From Allobosea sp. LC85 (GTDB lineage: Bacteria > Pseudomonadota > Alphaproteobacteria > Rhizobiales > Beijerinckiaceae), in contig NZ_JPKG01000022.1 of the NCBI RefSeq assembly GCF_000735605.1, forward strand, positions 1 to 64,000: DNA of 64,000 bases, given 5' to 3'. The notes beneath the pieces were generated by a model. That model had not been told where the DNA came from. It was given only the letters and a program-made list of their open reading frames with translations, and searched no databases. How positions within the stretch are numbered: the first letter of the stretch is position 1; every line of letters starts with the position of its first letter. The position numbers and the translations under genes are program-made. Below, piece after piece: positions 54,440 through 63,735 of the stretch.

Positions 54440-56011
54440 TCATTCGGCGGCCATCGGCAGCGGTGGCCGGTCGAAATCCTCGGAAAAATGGTTCAGCGCG
54501 CTCAGCACCGGCATCGGGGTCAGGCCACCCATCGCGCAGAGCGAGGCGTCGGTCATCACGTGCGAAAGATCGCGCAGCACGGCGATGTTCTTCGGACGCT
54601 CCTGCCCGGCGATGATGCGGTCCATAACCTCGACGCCGCGCGTCGCGCCGATGCGGCAGGGCGTGCACTTGCCGCAGCTTTCCTTGGCGCAGAAGGCGAA
54701 GGCGAAGCGCGCCTGCTTCGCCATATCGACCGTGTCGTCGAAGACGACGATGCCGCCATGGCCGAGCATCGCCTGCATCGCCGCCAGCGCCTCGTAGTCC
54801 ATCGGCGTGTCGAGCTGCCTCGCAGTCAGATAGGCGCCCAGCGGGCCGCCAACCTGCACGGCACGGATCGACCGGCCGCTCTGCGTCCCGCCGCCGAAGC
54901 CCTCGATGATCTCCCTCAGCGAGATGCCGAAGGCGAGCTCGATCAGGCCGCCGCGCCTGACATTGCCGCCAAGCTGCACCGGCAGCGTGCCGCGCGAGCG
55001 GCCCATGCCGAAATCGGCATAGGCCTGCGCGCCATGGGCCAGGATCCATGGCACGGCTGCGAAGGACAGCACGTTGTTGACGATTGTGGGCTTGCCGAAC
55101 AGCCCCTGCAGCGCCGGCAGGGGCGGCTTGGCCCGGACGATCGCCCGCTTTCCTTCCAGGCTTTCGAGCAGCGAAGTCTCCTCGCCGCAGATATAGGCGC
55201 CGGCTCCGAGCCGCGCCTCGAGGTGGAAAGCCTGTCCGGACCCGAGAACCGAGGCGCCCAGCAGGCCTGCGTCCTCCGCCTTCAGAATGGCGCGGCAGAG
55301 TGCGCGATAGGCATGCGGATATTCCGAGCGCAGATAGATGTAGCCACGGGTCGCGCCGACGGCGACCGCCGCGATCGCCATGCCTTCGATCAGGAGGAAG
55401 GGATCGCCCTCGATGAGCATGCGGTCAGCAAAGGTACCGGAATCGCCCTCATCGGCATTGCAGACGATATATTTCTGCTCGGCCCTGGCATCATGGACGG
55501 TCTTCCATTTGATCCCCGTCGGGAACCCGGCGCCGCCCCGACCGCGCAGACCGGAGGCGCGAACCGTTTCGACGATTTCGGCCGGCTGAAGCGCGAGCGC
55601 CGCCTGCAATCCGGCCAGACCGCCATGAGCGCGATAGTCGGCCAGCGAGAGCGGGTCGGTCACGCCGACACGCTCGAAGGTCAGGCGTTGCTGCCGTTTC
55701 ATCCAGTCGAGTTCGGCGACCGGACCAAGGCGCAGCGCATGCGCAGCGCCATGCATGAACCCGGCATCGAACAGGCCCGCCACCGCGGCAGCCGTGACCG
55801 GGGCATAGGCGATACGGCCCTCGCTGGTTTCGACCTCGACCATCGGTTCCAGCCAGAGCAGGCCGCGCGAACCATTGCGGACGAGTTCGATCTCGACGCC
55901 GCGCTCCGCTGCTTCTCGCAGGATCGCCTGCGCGACACCCTCGGCACCGACCGACAAGGCGGCGGCATCGATCGGCACGAAGATGCGGATGCGGGGGATC
56001 ATGTCGCTCAT
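54440..56011 (-). CDS. fdsB: NAD-dependent formate dehydrogenase, NADH/FMN-binding subunit beta
   Basis: A 523-residue subunit related to NuoF, with an N-terminal thioredoxin-like part (about residues 1-110). Motifs: GLRGRGGAGFPTGIKW (NADH), NADEGDSGTFADR (FMN), GAGAYICGEETSLLESLEG, and the 4Fe-4S ligands ESCGKCTPCR plus a later Cys (SLCAMGG). The ATG at 56011 overlaps the fdsG stop (ATGA); 40 more upstream codons fall inside fdsG. Confidence 0.95.
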   Translation of the reverse strand: MSDMIPRIRIFVPIDAAALSVGAEGVAQAILREAAERGVEIELVRNGSRGLLWLEPMVEVETSEGRIAYAPVTAAAVAGLFDAGFMHGAAHALRLGPVAELDWMKRQQRLTFERVGVTDPLSLADYRAHGGLAGLQAALALQPAEIVETVRASGLRGRGGAGFPTGIKWKTVHDARAEQKYIVCNADEGDSGTFADRMLIEGDPFLLIEGMAIAAVAVGATRGYIYLRSEYPHAYRALCRAILKAEDAGLLGASVLGSGQAFHLEARLGAGAYICGEETSLLESLEGKRAIVRAKPPLPALQGLFGKPTIVNNVLSFAAVPWILAHGAQAYADFGMGRSRGTLPVQLGGNVRRGGLIELAFGISLREIIEGFGGGTQSGRSIRAVQVGGPLGAYLTARQLDTPMDYEALAAMQAMLGHGGIVVFDDTVDMAKQARFAFAFCAKESCGKCTPCRIGATRGVEVMDRIIAGQERPKNIAVLRDLSHVMTDASLCAMGGLTPMPVLSALNHFSEDFDRPPLPMAAE

Positions 56012-56496
56012 CGCTGATCCCCGGAGCCAGTCGACACCTCGCAAAGCGCGAGGAGGCGCGCAGCGTCGACACGACCGATCAACTCGCCGTCCACCATGGC
56101 GGAGGGGCCGAGCGCGCAGTTGCCGAGACAATAGACCGTCTCGACGACGACCGGGCTGCCCGCCGCCGGATTATCAAGGGCGATCCCGCCCGCTTGGGCC
56201 AGATGCATGACGAGGCCTTCGCAGCCCCGCGCCTGGCAGGCCTCGGCCCGGCACAGCTTGACGACGCGACGCGGCGGCGGCTCAGTCCGGAAGTCGTGAT
56301 AGAAGGTGATCGTGCCGTGAACCTCGGCACGCGACAGATTCAAGGCTTCGGAAATCAGTGGTACAGCTTCGGCGTCGATATAGCCGAACTCTTCCTGCAA
56401 GGCGTGCAGGATGGGCAGGGTTGCGCCCTCGAGATGAACGAGCCCGCCAATGATCCGGCGTGCCACGTCCCGGTCCCATGCCGAAAACTCAGCCAT
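56008..56496 (-). CDS. fdsG: NAD-dependent formate dehydrogenase, gamma subunit
   Basis: A 162-residue thioredoxin-fold subunit related to NuoE. The [2Fe-2S] ligands are Cys82, Cys87, Cys123 and Cys127 (CRAEAC and CLGNC). It forms the NADH-side module with FdsB. It is the first gene of the fds operon, with a 231-bp regulatory gap before the LysR gene. A GAGG-like site precedes the ATG. Confidence 0.94.
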   Translation of the reverse strand: MAEFSAWDRDVARRIIGGLVHLEGATLPILHALQEEFGYIDAEAVPLISEALNLSRAEVHGTITFYHDFRTEPPPRRVVKLCRAEACQARGCEGLVMHLAQAGGIALDNPAAGSPVVVETVYCLGNCALGPSAMVDGELIGRVDAARLLALCEVSTGSGDQR

Positions 56497-56554
56497 ATTT
56501 CCTCCAGCGGCGCCGTTGAATCGGCTTTCGTGCTTGTCGCTAGGGTGACCAAGG

Positions 56555-56606
56555 TTGGAACGATTTCAAATTGTTTGTTCCAACTATATGATAGTTTTTG
56601 GCTATC
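56555..56606. promoter_or_regulatory. Control region of the fds operon with two dyads
   Basis: TTGGAAC (56555-56561) and GTTCCAA (56577-56583) are perfect arms 15 nt apart, and GATAG-TTTTTGG-CTATC at 56590-56606 gives ATAG-N7-CTAT, the spacing recognised by OxyR-like LysR proteins. The stretch is AT-rich compared with its surroundings and lies 60-110 bp before fdsG, where an activator would bind. Confidence 0.5.
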
Positions 56607-56716
56607 AAAAACCGCCGTAGCGGGATGCCCGTCGCATCATTTTGCGTACCGATCGCTAGAAGCGCGCCCGATTGGTTGTGGTTCCCCGCTGCGATGCGCC
56701 GGATCTGCCGTGTTAG

Positions 56717-56731
56717 ATAGAATGCAGCTAT
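56717..56731. promoter_or_regulatory. Second ATAG-N7-CTAT dyad, at the LysR stop codon
   Basis: ATAG-AATGCAG-CTAT, extended to AGATAG/CTATCT at 56715-56733, overlaps the stop codon of the LysR gene and is 126 bp from the similar dyad at 56591. A distal site for looping by a LysR tetramer is possible; a chance 4+4 match cannot be excluded. Confidence 0.35.
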
Positions 56732-57642
56732 CTCACGATGGGCAGGCGAGGCAGGCCGGCTTCGCTGATCGGATGCGACATCATCAGCAGGTTGCGCGTC
56801 AGCGGCGCGAAGGGCTGGCGATCCGCCACGATCAGCCCGATGGTGCGTTTGGCGTCCGGTTCCACCAGGGGCAGGGCCTTGGTTCCGAGCGGCACACCGA
56901 AGAACTCGAGAAGCTGCAGCGAGACGATGCTCGAGACGCCCTGGATTCCGGCATGGGAGCACAGGTTGAAGATCGAATTGGTTTCGATCGCCGGCCGCGG
57001 CGCATGTCCGACCGAGCGAAAGATGCCGTCGATGATCCGCCGGTTCTGCATGTCGGCGGTCAGCAGGCAGAGCTTGAGTTCCGCCGCTTCCGCCCAGGTG
57101 ATGGTGTCCTGTCCGCCGAGCGCGCCATCCTCGCGCGTCAGCAGCACATAGGATTCCTGGTAGATCGGCTTCGAGATCACCCTGTCGAGCGGTTCGTTGT
57201 CGAGATAGGTGACGCCGACATCGAGCTCGAAATTGTCGATCCGGCTTTGGATCTCCGCCGAGGTCAGCGACAGCACGGTCAGGGAGACGGTCGGGTAGCG
57301 CTCGGAGAACGGCGCGGTGATATGGGCGATCATCGGCAGGGCTGTCGGAATGGCGCCGAGCCTGATGCGACCGCTCACGCCCTGCTTGAGCTCGACGATC
57401 GATTCCTTCAGCAGGTCTGCCTCCGCCAGGATCCGGCGGGCATGGGCGAGCACCACCTCGCCCTCCTTGGTCAGCCCCTGAAATCGGCGCCCACGCTCGA
57501 CGATGAGCACGCCAAGTTCCTCCTCCAGCTGTCCGATAGCCGTCGACAGGGTTGGTTGGGAGACATGGCAGGCCTCGGCCGCGCGTCGAAAATGCTTCTC
57601 GCGGGCAAGAGCGTCCAGATAGACAAGCTGACGAATGATCAT
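56728..57642 (-). CDS. OxyR-like LysR regulator, likely of the formate dehydrogenase operon
   Basis: A 304-residue LysR protein. The HTH domain (residues 4-60: YLDALAREKHFRRAAEACHVSQPTLSTAI) closely resembles OxyR/CbbR-type wording; the effector domain lacks the paired redox Cys of OxyR. The ATG at 57642 is chosen because 41 further upstream codons run through repeat copy B. It is on the same strand as and directly upstream of fdsG, as a regulator of the fds operon (FdsR) would be. Formate or another ligand as effector is inferred. Confidence 0.85.
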   Translation of the reverse strand: MIIRQLVYLDALAREKHFRRAAEACHVSQPTLSTAIGQLEEELGVLIVERGRRFQGLTKEGEVVLAHARRILAEADLLKESIVELKQGVSGRIRLGAIPTALPMIAHITAPFSERYPTVSLTVLSLTSAEIQSRIDNFELDVGVTYLDNEPLDRVISKPIYQESYVLLTREDGALGGQDTITWAEAAELKLCLLTADMQNRRIIDGIFRSVGHAPRPAIETNSIFNLCSHAGIQGVSSIVSLQLLEFFGVPLGTKALPLVEPDAKRTIGLIVADRQPFAPLTRNLLMMSHPISEAGLPRLPIVR

Positions 57643-57657
57643 TGCAGCCAGGCTAGA

Positions 57658-57774
57658 ACATCGGACCGAAAAGTGGAATCCGGTTTTCGGAAAAATCCGA
57701 TGCTCAAACAATGAGATAGATCGCCCATCCTGCGTCCGAACGGACGCACGGACGCACGGACGCACGGCGATCTA
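57658..57774. repeat. Dispersed palindromic intergenic repeat, copy B, with 8-nt tandem
   Basis: Reverse-oriented copy of the unit at 1889-1989. The 46-nt core is 57658-57703; the flank contains CGTCCGAACGGACG and then ACGGACGC three times in tandem (57740-57763), where copy A has one. It separates the LysR gene from the SDR gene. The following 220 bases to 57996 show no gene. Confidence 0.8.
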
Positions 57775-57996
57775 GCGCAGCAGCCGCTCGGTTCAACGTG
57801 AAAATGTGCCGGTCTGCCTTCGCAGCGCTCAGACCTTTTCGGAACTTGGCGTTCGCGCCCGCGCTGGACCGGCCCAGACGATCCGATCCTCACAGAGGTG
57901 TGGACACATCGCGGCCGGGCGATATTCGGATTGAGGCCGGTTTGCCGAACGCGCACCATGGCGTGATCTGCCAAATGGTTTGCACGGGGCTATGCA

Positions 57997-58749
57997 ATGG
58001 AAATCTCCTTCAGGGGCAAGAAGGTCGTTGTCGCGGGCGGCAGTCGCGGCATCGGGCGATCCATCGCTCTCGCCTTCGCGGCGGGTGGCGCCGATGTGGC
58101 GGTCTGCGCCCGCAATGCGGCGGGGCTCACCGCGGTCGAAGCCGAGCTGAAGCGGCATGGCGGGGCGGTCTTCAGCATGGCATGCGATCTCGGCGAGGCA
58201 AGCGCGGCCGCGAGCTTTGTGACCGGCGCCGCTCGCGCGCTGGGTGGCATCGACATCCTGATCAACAACGCGTCGGGCTTCGGCTCAAAGGATGACGAGA
58301 GCGGCTGGCAGGCCAGCATCAATGTCGACCTGATGGCGACGGTGCGCGCCACCCAGGCGGCCATGCCGTTCCTGGAGGAAGCCGGGGGCGGCGCCATCAT
58401 CAACATCTCGTCGATTTCCGGCCTGATGGCGGTGCCGCGTTCGCTGCCCTACGCCGCCATCAAGGCGGCGGTCGTCAACTACACGATGGGACAGGGGCGG
58501 GCGCTTGCGCCAAAGCGCATCCGGGTCAACGCCATCGCGCCCGGCTCGATCGAATTTCCAGGCGGTTCGTGGGAAAGCCGCAAGACGACCGATCCGCAGC
58601 TCTACGAGCGCACGCTCGGCAGCATCCCCTGGGGACGGTTCGGGGCGCCGGAGGAGGTCGCAAACGTTGCCCTCTTCCTGGCGAGCGACATGGCGAGCTG
58701 GGTGACTGGGCAAACGGTCGTCGTCGATGGCGGTCAGTTGCTGACCTGA
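57997..58749 (+). CDS. SDR-family oxidoreductase
   Basis: A 250-residue classical short-chain dehydrogenase/reductase. It has the cofactor motif GGSRGIG (residues 14-20), the NNAS structural motif, Ser in INISSISG, YAAIK as the catalytic Tyr-x3-Lys and a C-terminal VVDGG. Substrate unknown. The gene has no obvious operon partner; it is read away from the fds region. Confidence 0.9.
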   Translation: MEISFRGKKVVVAGGSRGIGRSIALAFAAGGADVAVCARNAAGLTAVEAELKRHGGAVFSMACDLGEASAAASFVTGAARALGGIDILINNASGFGSKDDESGWQASINVDLMATVRATQAAMPFLEEAGGGAIINISSISGLMAVPRSLPYAAIKAAVVNYTMGQGRALAPKRIRVNAIAPGSIEFPGGSWESRKTTDPQLYERTLGSIPWGRFGAPEEVANVALFLASDMASWVTGQTVVVDGGQLLT

Positions 58750-59365
58750 GCGCGCACGCTGCCTGCCCCGTCAGCGACGTCGCTGCCGGGGTGGCGAAAC
58801 CCGCTTTCTCCCTCGACGCCGAGGGGCCAGGCGCTGGCCGCCGAGATGAAGGGGCATGCCGCGACCTTCAAGAAATACCCACCCAGGAACATCGGGCTGG
58901 GGCAAAAGGAAGCCGTCTTCAAGCCACGAGGCAATTCCCGGCGGACCCCGCCAGCGCCCGGGCGCGGTGCGTGGCGCGGTTGGACCCACATCCAGAGAAG
59001 GCCCATGCACCGGGCGGCCACCTTGCCCGGCGTGCATGCGAAGATCGCGTAGTGCCTTGATCCGGACGCCAGAGGGCCGGTCTCGCCTTGAACTGAGCAG
59101 TGATCCAGTGCGGCCAGCGGCTTCCCGGAGCACTCGCTTCCTGCTCCCGATCAGCGCCGGCCGGTTCGAGGCCTGGAGCGGGAGGAAAGTCGGGGACGCG
59201 TCTGCGACATAGGTCGCAAAATTCCATCGTCATTGGTCTATAGATTAGTAGCGTTCTAAAGAGTATCATATTGGCATTACCAAAGATGTATCTAGAGATA
59301 TATTAAGATACAAAACTAAAATCGGAGCAATACTGAATCTAGATGCAGAACACAGGGCGGCAGCC
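58750..59365 (+). other. Gene-free stretch with AT-rich control region before the ALA synthase gene
   Basis: No convincing gene on either strand in 58750-59200. From about 59215 to 59365 the composition changes sharply to AT-rich. It includes TATCT-AG-AGATA (59289-59300) and a further AGATAC (59306-59311), so that GTATCT ... AGATAC frames a dyad with a 12-nt spacer. This is the probable promoter and operator region of the hemA-exporter cluster. Confidence 0.5.
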
Positions 59366-60595
59366 ATGTATTATAGAGAGAAATTTGCCGAAAAAATCTG
59401 CGAGTTGAAGCGGGAAGGACGCTATCGCGTTTTTGCAGAGGTGCTGCGTGCGCGAGGACACTTTCCTGCCGCCGAGCAGTTCCTCGAACATGGCACACGC
59501 GACATCACGGTGTGGTGCGCGAATGACTACCTTGGAATGGGCCAGCATCCCGACGTGCTCGCAGCCATGCATGAGGCCATCAACTATGCCGGCGCAGGCT
59601 CGGGGGGCACGCGCAACATCTCCGGCACGACGCATTACCACGTCGAACTCGAGGCGGAACTTGCCGACTTGCACGGCAAGGAATCCGCCTTGCTCTTTAC
59701 CTCCGGCTATGTGGCCAACGACGCGACGCTTTCGACCCTCGTCAAGCTGTTGCCGGGGGCAGTGGTCTTCTCGGATGAGAAGAACCACGCCTCGATGATC
59801 GAGGGCATCCGCCACGGCGGCGGAGAGAAACGCATCTGGCGCCACAACGACGTTGCCGATCTCGAACGGCAGCTCCGATCGGTCGATCCGGATCTGCCCA
59901 AGATCGTGGCGTTCGAGTCCGTCTATTCGATGGACGGGGACATTTCGCCAATCGCGGAGATCTGTGAGCTCGCCCGGCGCTACAATGCTCTCAGCTATCT
60001 CGATGAGGTCCATGCCGTCGGTCTGTACGGACCGCGCGGGGGTGGCGTCGCCGAGCGGGACGGGCTCGCCGACAGGATCGACATAATCGAGGGAACGCTC
60101 GCGAAAGGCTTTGGCCTGATGGGCGGCTACATCGCCGCCAGCCGTGATTGCTGCGACGCCATCCGTTCCTATGCGCCCGGTTTCATCTTCACGACATCGC
60201 TGGCGCCGGCCATCGTCGCCGGCGCTCTGGCCAGCGTCCGACATCTCAAGGCAAGCCAAACCGAAAGGCAGCGTCACCAGGAGCGGGCGCAGCTCGTGAA
60301 GCGCCGCCTTACGGAGGCGGGTCTTCCGGTGATGCCGAACCCCAGTCACATCGTGCCCGTCCTCGTTGGCGATCCGGTGCTGTGCAAATGGCTGACCGAC
60401 GCGTTGCTCGACCGTTTTGCGATCTACATTCAGCCGATCAATTACCCCACGGTGCCGCGCGGGACGGAGCGTCTGCGCCTGTGCCCGTCCCCGGTCCACT
60501 GCGATGCCGACATTGATCACCTGGTCTCGGCACTTTCGGCGCTCTGGGAGGAGATGCATTTCACCGCGAAGGCAGCGGCAATCGCTGCAGAATAG
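59366..60595 (+). CDS. hemA: 5-aminolevulinate synthase
   Basis: A 409-residue alpha-oxoamine synthase matching ALA synthase: [59 protein letters not shown] and the PLP Lys247 in [15 protein letters not shown] (usual KAFG). It condenses glycine and succinyl-CoA to 5-aminolevulinate with PLP. Length is normal (about 400-405). No strong ribosome site; the ATG fits the conserved N-terminus. A three-gene exporter follows after 37 bp, so this may be an additional ALA synthase serving a special product rather than, or as well as, heme. Confidence 0.92.
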   Translation: MYYREKFAEKICELKREGRYRVFAEVLRARGHFPAAEQFLEHGTRDITVWCANDYLGMGQHPDVLAAMHEAINYAGAGSGGTRNISGTTHYHVELEAELADLHGKESALLFTSGYVANDATLSTLVKLLPGAVVFSDEKNHASMIEGIRHGGGEKRIWRHNDVADLERQLRSVDPDLPKIVAFESVYSMDGDISPIAEICELARRYNALSYLDEVHAVGLYGPRGGGVAERDGLADRIDIIEGTLAKGFGLMGGYIAASRDCCDAIRSYAPGFIFTTSLAPAIVAGALASVRHLKASQTERQRHQERAQLVKRRLTEAGLPVMPNPSHIVPVLVGDPVLCKWLTDALLDRFAIYIQPINYPTVPRGTERLRLCPSPVHCDADIDHLVSALSALWEEMHFTAKAAAIAAE

Positions 60596-60632
60596 GCGTT
60601 CCAAACTTCCTCACACCCCTTGCGAGAGACGC

Positions 60633-61775
60633 ATGCTCGGGCTCGCCCTCAAGATGCTGTTCGGTGACCGGGCCAAGGTGCTGGGGCTGGTATTCGGCGT
60701 GGCCTTCGCAACGCTGCTCGTCACGCAGCAGGGCGCCATGTTCGTCGGCTTGATGACGCGCTCGCAGAACATCATCGCCGATGCCCAGGATGTCGACATC
60801 TGGGTGATGGATCCGTCGGTCGAGCATCCGGATCTGGTCCGGCCGATGCGTGACGGTGAGCTGTTCAAGGTCCGAGGCGTCCCGGGAGTGGCTTGGGCGA
60901 CCCCGTTCTTCAAGGGAGGGGCACCCGTCAAGACCCAGGAAGGGCGCACGAAGGGCGCCGTCATTCTGGGCGTCGACGATGCAACCCTCGTCGGCGTGAC
61001 CCAGCGCTTCGTCATCGGATCGCCCACGGATCTGCAGCGCCCCGACGCGATTGCGATCGACCGGGTCGGTTTCATGCAGCTCTGGCCCGGCGAGCCCTTG
61101 AGCGTCGGGAAAGTGCTGGAGCTGAACGAAAGGCGGGCCGTCGTGACCGCGATCACGGACGCCGCCCCGGCCTTCTCGGCACAGGTCATCATCCATGCGC
61201 GCTATAGCCAGGCTTCAAGCTATCTCCCGACCGGCCGCAACCGGCTTTCCTTCATTCTGGCCAGGGCCATGCAAGGCGCGGAGCCGTCTACGGTTGCTCG
61301 CGACATCACGGAGCGGACCGGTCTCAAGGCGCACTCCTCCGAGGAGTTTTCTCGGCAAACCGTCAGATATTATCTGCGCAACACGGGAATTCCGATCAGC
61401 TTCGGGACGACGATCGTGCTTGGCATCGTCGTTGGAGCAGCGATCGTCGGCCTGACTTTCAGCATGTTCGTGTCCGAGAACATCGCTCAATACGCGATGC
61501 TGAAGGTCATCGGCGTGACGAATATTCGCCTCGTCGGCCTGGTCCTGTTCCAGGCCTGCGTTGTCGGCGTCATCGGCTACGCGATCGGCACCGGGCTTGC
61601 CGCAGCCTTCTTCGCCTTCGCCTGCACTCCGACCTCCGCTTTGCGCGGCTTCGTCCTTCCCTGGTGGATCGCCACGGCGGTCGCCGGAACGATTCTGGTC
61701 CTGATCCTGCTGTCCTCATTGGCCAGCTTGCGACGCGTACTCGTCGTCGAGCCGGCAGTCGTGTTCTCGGGGTGA
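60633..61775 (+). CDS. ABC exporter permease (DevC/FtsX-MacB type)
   Basis: A 380-residue permease with one N-terminal transmembrane helix (about 18-38), a periplasmic domain of roughly 220 residues, and three C-terminal helices (about 270-370), the FtsX/MacB layout in DevC-like size. The ATG at 60633 follows GAGAGAC; earlier open codons lie inside hemA. It forms an export complex with the next two gene products. Confidence 0.87.
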   Translation: MLGLALKMLFGDRAKVLGLVFGVAFATLLVTQQGAMFVGLMTRSQNIIADAQDVDIWVMDPSVEHPDLVRPMRDGELFKVRGVPGVAWATPFFKGGAPVKTQEGRTKGAVILGVDDATLVGVTQRFVIGSPTDLQRPDAIAIDRVGFMQLWPGEPLSVGKVLELNERRAVVTAITDAAPAFSAQVIIHARYSQASSYLPTGRNRLSFILARAMQGAEPSTVARDITERTGLKAHSSEEFSRQTVRYYLRNTGIPISFGTTIVLGIVVGAAIVGLTFSMFVSENIAQYAMLKVIGVTNIRLVGLVLFQACVVGVIGYAIGTGLAAAFFAFACTPTSALRGFVLPWWIATAVAGTILVLILLSSLASLRRVLVVEPAVVFSG

Positions 61776-61778
61776 GGG

Positions 61779-62510
61779 ATGCAAACCGTGACGGCACCTG
61801 ACCGAAACCCGATTGCCGTCTCCTGCCGGGGCCTGGTGAAGCAGCTCGGCAGCGGCAGTATCCGGACGCGCGTGCTTCACGGCATCGATCTCGACGTGTT
61901 TCCGGGCGAGATGACGTTTCTGCTCGGTCCCTCGGGATGCGGCAAGACGACGTTGATCTCGACGATCGCCGGGCTTCTCGTGGCGGACGAAGGCAAGGTC
62001 GAGCTCTTCGGCACCAATCTCGCCGAGCTCGGCCGCAGGAGCCTCGTCCACTTTCGGGGCGCCGGCGTCGGCGTCGTCTTCCAGCAGTTGAACCTGTTCC
62101 CGGCCTTGACCGCGACGGAGAATGTCGCGGTCCCCTTGCTTGTGCAGGGGCGGGCGGGGGCTTCAGCGAAGGCCCTGGCGCAGGCCATGCTACGAGAGGT
62201 CGGGCTCGAAACTCATCTGACGAAATATCCCTCACAGCTGTCGATCGGCGAGCGGCAACGCGTCGCCATCGCGCGCGCGCTCATCCATGAACCGCGCTTG
62301 ATCATTTGCGATGAGCCGACCTCGGCCCTCGACGGGGCATCCGGTCAACGGGTGATGGAGCTGCTGCGGAAGGTCGCTCGCGACCCCGGTAGGGCTGTCC
62401 TTGTCGTCACCCATGATGCTCGCATCGTACCTTTTGCCGACCGGATCGCGCATATGAGCGATGGTCGGATTACGCGGATTGACGTCCGTACCGAGAGGGA
62501 GGCTGCGTGA
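61779..62510 (+). CDS. ABC exporter ATP-binding protein (DevA/LolD type)
   Basis: A 243-residue ATPase: Walker A GPSGCGKTT near residue 50, Q-loop VVFQQLNLFPALTATENV (LolD/MacB-type wording), signature LSIGERQR (variant of LSGGQQQR) and LIICDEPTSALD, then VVTHDAR. It begins 3 bp after the permease stop. It powers mechanotransmission-type export with the DevC-like protein. Confidence 0.92.
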   Translation: MQTVTAPDRNPIAVSCRGLVKQLGSGSIRTRVLHGIDLDVFPGEMTFLLGPSGCGKTTLISTIAGLLVADEGKVELFGTNLAELGRRSLVHFRGAGVGVVFQQLNLFPALTATENVAVPLLVQGRAGASAKALAQAMLREVGLETHLTKYPSQLSIGERQRVAIARALIHEPRLIICDEPTSALDGASGQRVMELLRKVARDPGRAVLVVTHDARIVPFADRIAHMSDGRITRIDVRTEREAA

Positions 62511-63682
62511 TGATCGGCCGTTCCACCCTATTCGCCAGCATCCTGACCCTTACCGCCGGAATCTCGCTGGTCGGCGCCATTGCGTCGATGAGCGGGAATG
62601 ACAATCGGCGTCCCCGCGCAGCGCCGCCGATCGAGCCGCCGACGCCGGTCCTGCTGGCTCAGGCGAATGACCGCGCGCTGCCGATTGGGGACCGTATTGG
62701 GGCCGTCGGGTTGGTCGAACCATCGAGCCAGGAGATGCAGATCGGGACGCATGCCTCGGGCAAGGTTGCGCAGGTCTTTGTCGAGCCCGGCGCCTCCGTG
62801 AAGCGCGACCAACCGCTTTTTGCGCTCGATTCCCAGGTCGCCGAAGCGGTATTGGCCCAGCGGCGAGGAGATCTTGCTGCCGCTCAGGCGCGCCTGGCGC
62901 TCGCCCGGGCGCGCGTGCCGGGCCTGAGGGCAGAGGTCGAGGCGGCACAGACCGCGGTCGACGCGACACGGGCGGAGCAGGATGAAGGCATCGACCTTGT
63001 TCGCGCCGCCTCCGGCCTGAATAGTGGCGCGACCATCACGGCACGAGAGATCACCCGGCGCCAGAATTATTTGCGCACCGCAGAAGCCAACCACAAGAAA
63101 GCCCGGGCACGGCTTGCGATCGCCCGCGCCAATCTCTCGCTTTTGGACGAAACCGAGGGGGTTGGAGCGTCAATCGCCGTGGAACTCGCCGGTCTCCACC
63201 AGGCACGGCAAGCGGTGACGCGTGCCGAGATCGACCTGGAGCAGCGAACGGTGCGGGCACCGGCTGACAGCTCGGTGCTGCAGGTCAACCTCCGGCCGGG
63301 GGAATTTGCCCAGGCGGGAGCGCTTGAGCAAGCGCTCATGGTCTTGGGGCGAACAGAGCCGATGCATGTCCGGATCGATATCGACGAGGCCGACATCCCG
63401 CGCTACAGCCCGGGCGCAGTGGCGACGGGTTCCGTTCGCGGCAGGGCCCAACACCGCCTGAAGCTCAATTTCGTCCGGGTCGAACCGCTGGTGGTGACCA
63501 AGCGTGCGCTCTCCGGACAGAAGACGGAGCGTTCCGACACCCGGATCCTGCAGGTCGTCTATGAAATCGAACCCGGATCACCTGCGGTCTTTATCGGACA
63601 GCAGATCGATATCTTCATCGAGTCGGAGCATGAGCCGGATAAGGATCGCAATTTCGTCTCTTACAATCATCGGAAGCAATAG
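62510..63682 (+). CDS. HlyD-family periplasmic adaptor (DevB type)
   Basis: A 390-residue membrane fusion protein. N-terminal membrane anchor at about residues 6-28, then a lipoyl half-motif (IGTHASGKVAQVFVEPGASVKRDQPLFALD), a long coiled-coil hairpin (about 115-225) and a beta-barrel domain (AGALEQALMVLGRTEPMHVRIDIDEADIPRY). The ATG at 62510 has AGGGAGG seven bases upstream and overlaps the ATPase stop by one base. The length of the coiled coil implies docking to a TolC-type outer-membrane channel; none is in the window. Confidence 0.9.
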   Translation: MIGRSTLFASILTLTAGISLVGAIASMSGNDNRRPRAAPPIEPPTPVLLAQANDRALPIGDRIGAVGLVEPSSQEMQIGTHASGKVAQVFVEPGASVKRDQPLFALDSQVAEAVLAQRRGDLAAAQARLALARARVPGLRAEVEAAQTAVDATRAEQDEGIDLVRAASGLNSGATITAREITRRQNYLRTAEANHKKARARLAIARANLSLLDETEGVGASIAVELAGLHQARQAVTRAEIDLEQRTVRAPADSSVLQVNLRPGEFAQAGALEQALMVLGRTEPMHVRIDIDEADIPRYSPGAVATGSVRGRAQHRLKLNFVRVEPLVVTKRALSGQKTERSDTRILQVVYEIEPGSPAVFIGQQIDIFIESEHEPDKDRNFVSYNHRKQ

Positions 63683-63735
63683 CGGGATCGCATCGGACGG
63701 CGCGGCGTTTCCGGCCATGCGCCTCCCACGCGCGA

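Noticed and set aside
57740..57763. ACGGACGC tandem as a CRISPR-like array
   Set aside because: Units are 8 nt and contiguous, with no spacers.
57643..57765. N-terminal extension of the fds LysR protein (FPKTGF-type peptide)
   Set aside because: It is translated repeat copy B; the same peptide arises from copy A, so it is an artefact of the repeat.
58734..59212. Overlapping short frames on both strands after the SDR gene
   Set aside because: None has a ribosome site, domain or consistent codon use; treated as non-coding.
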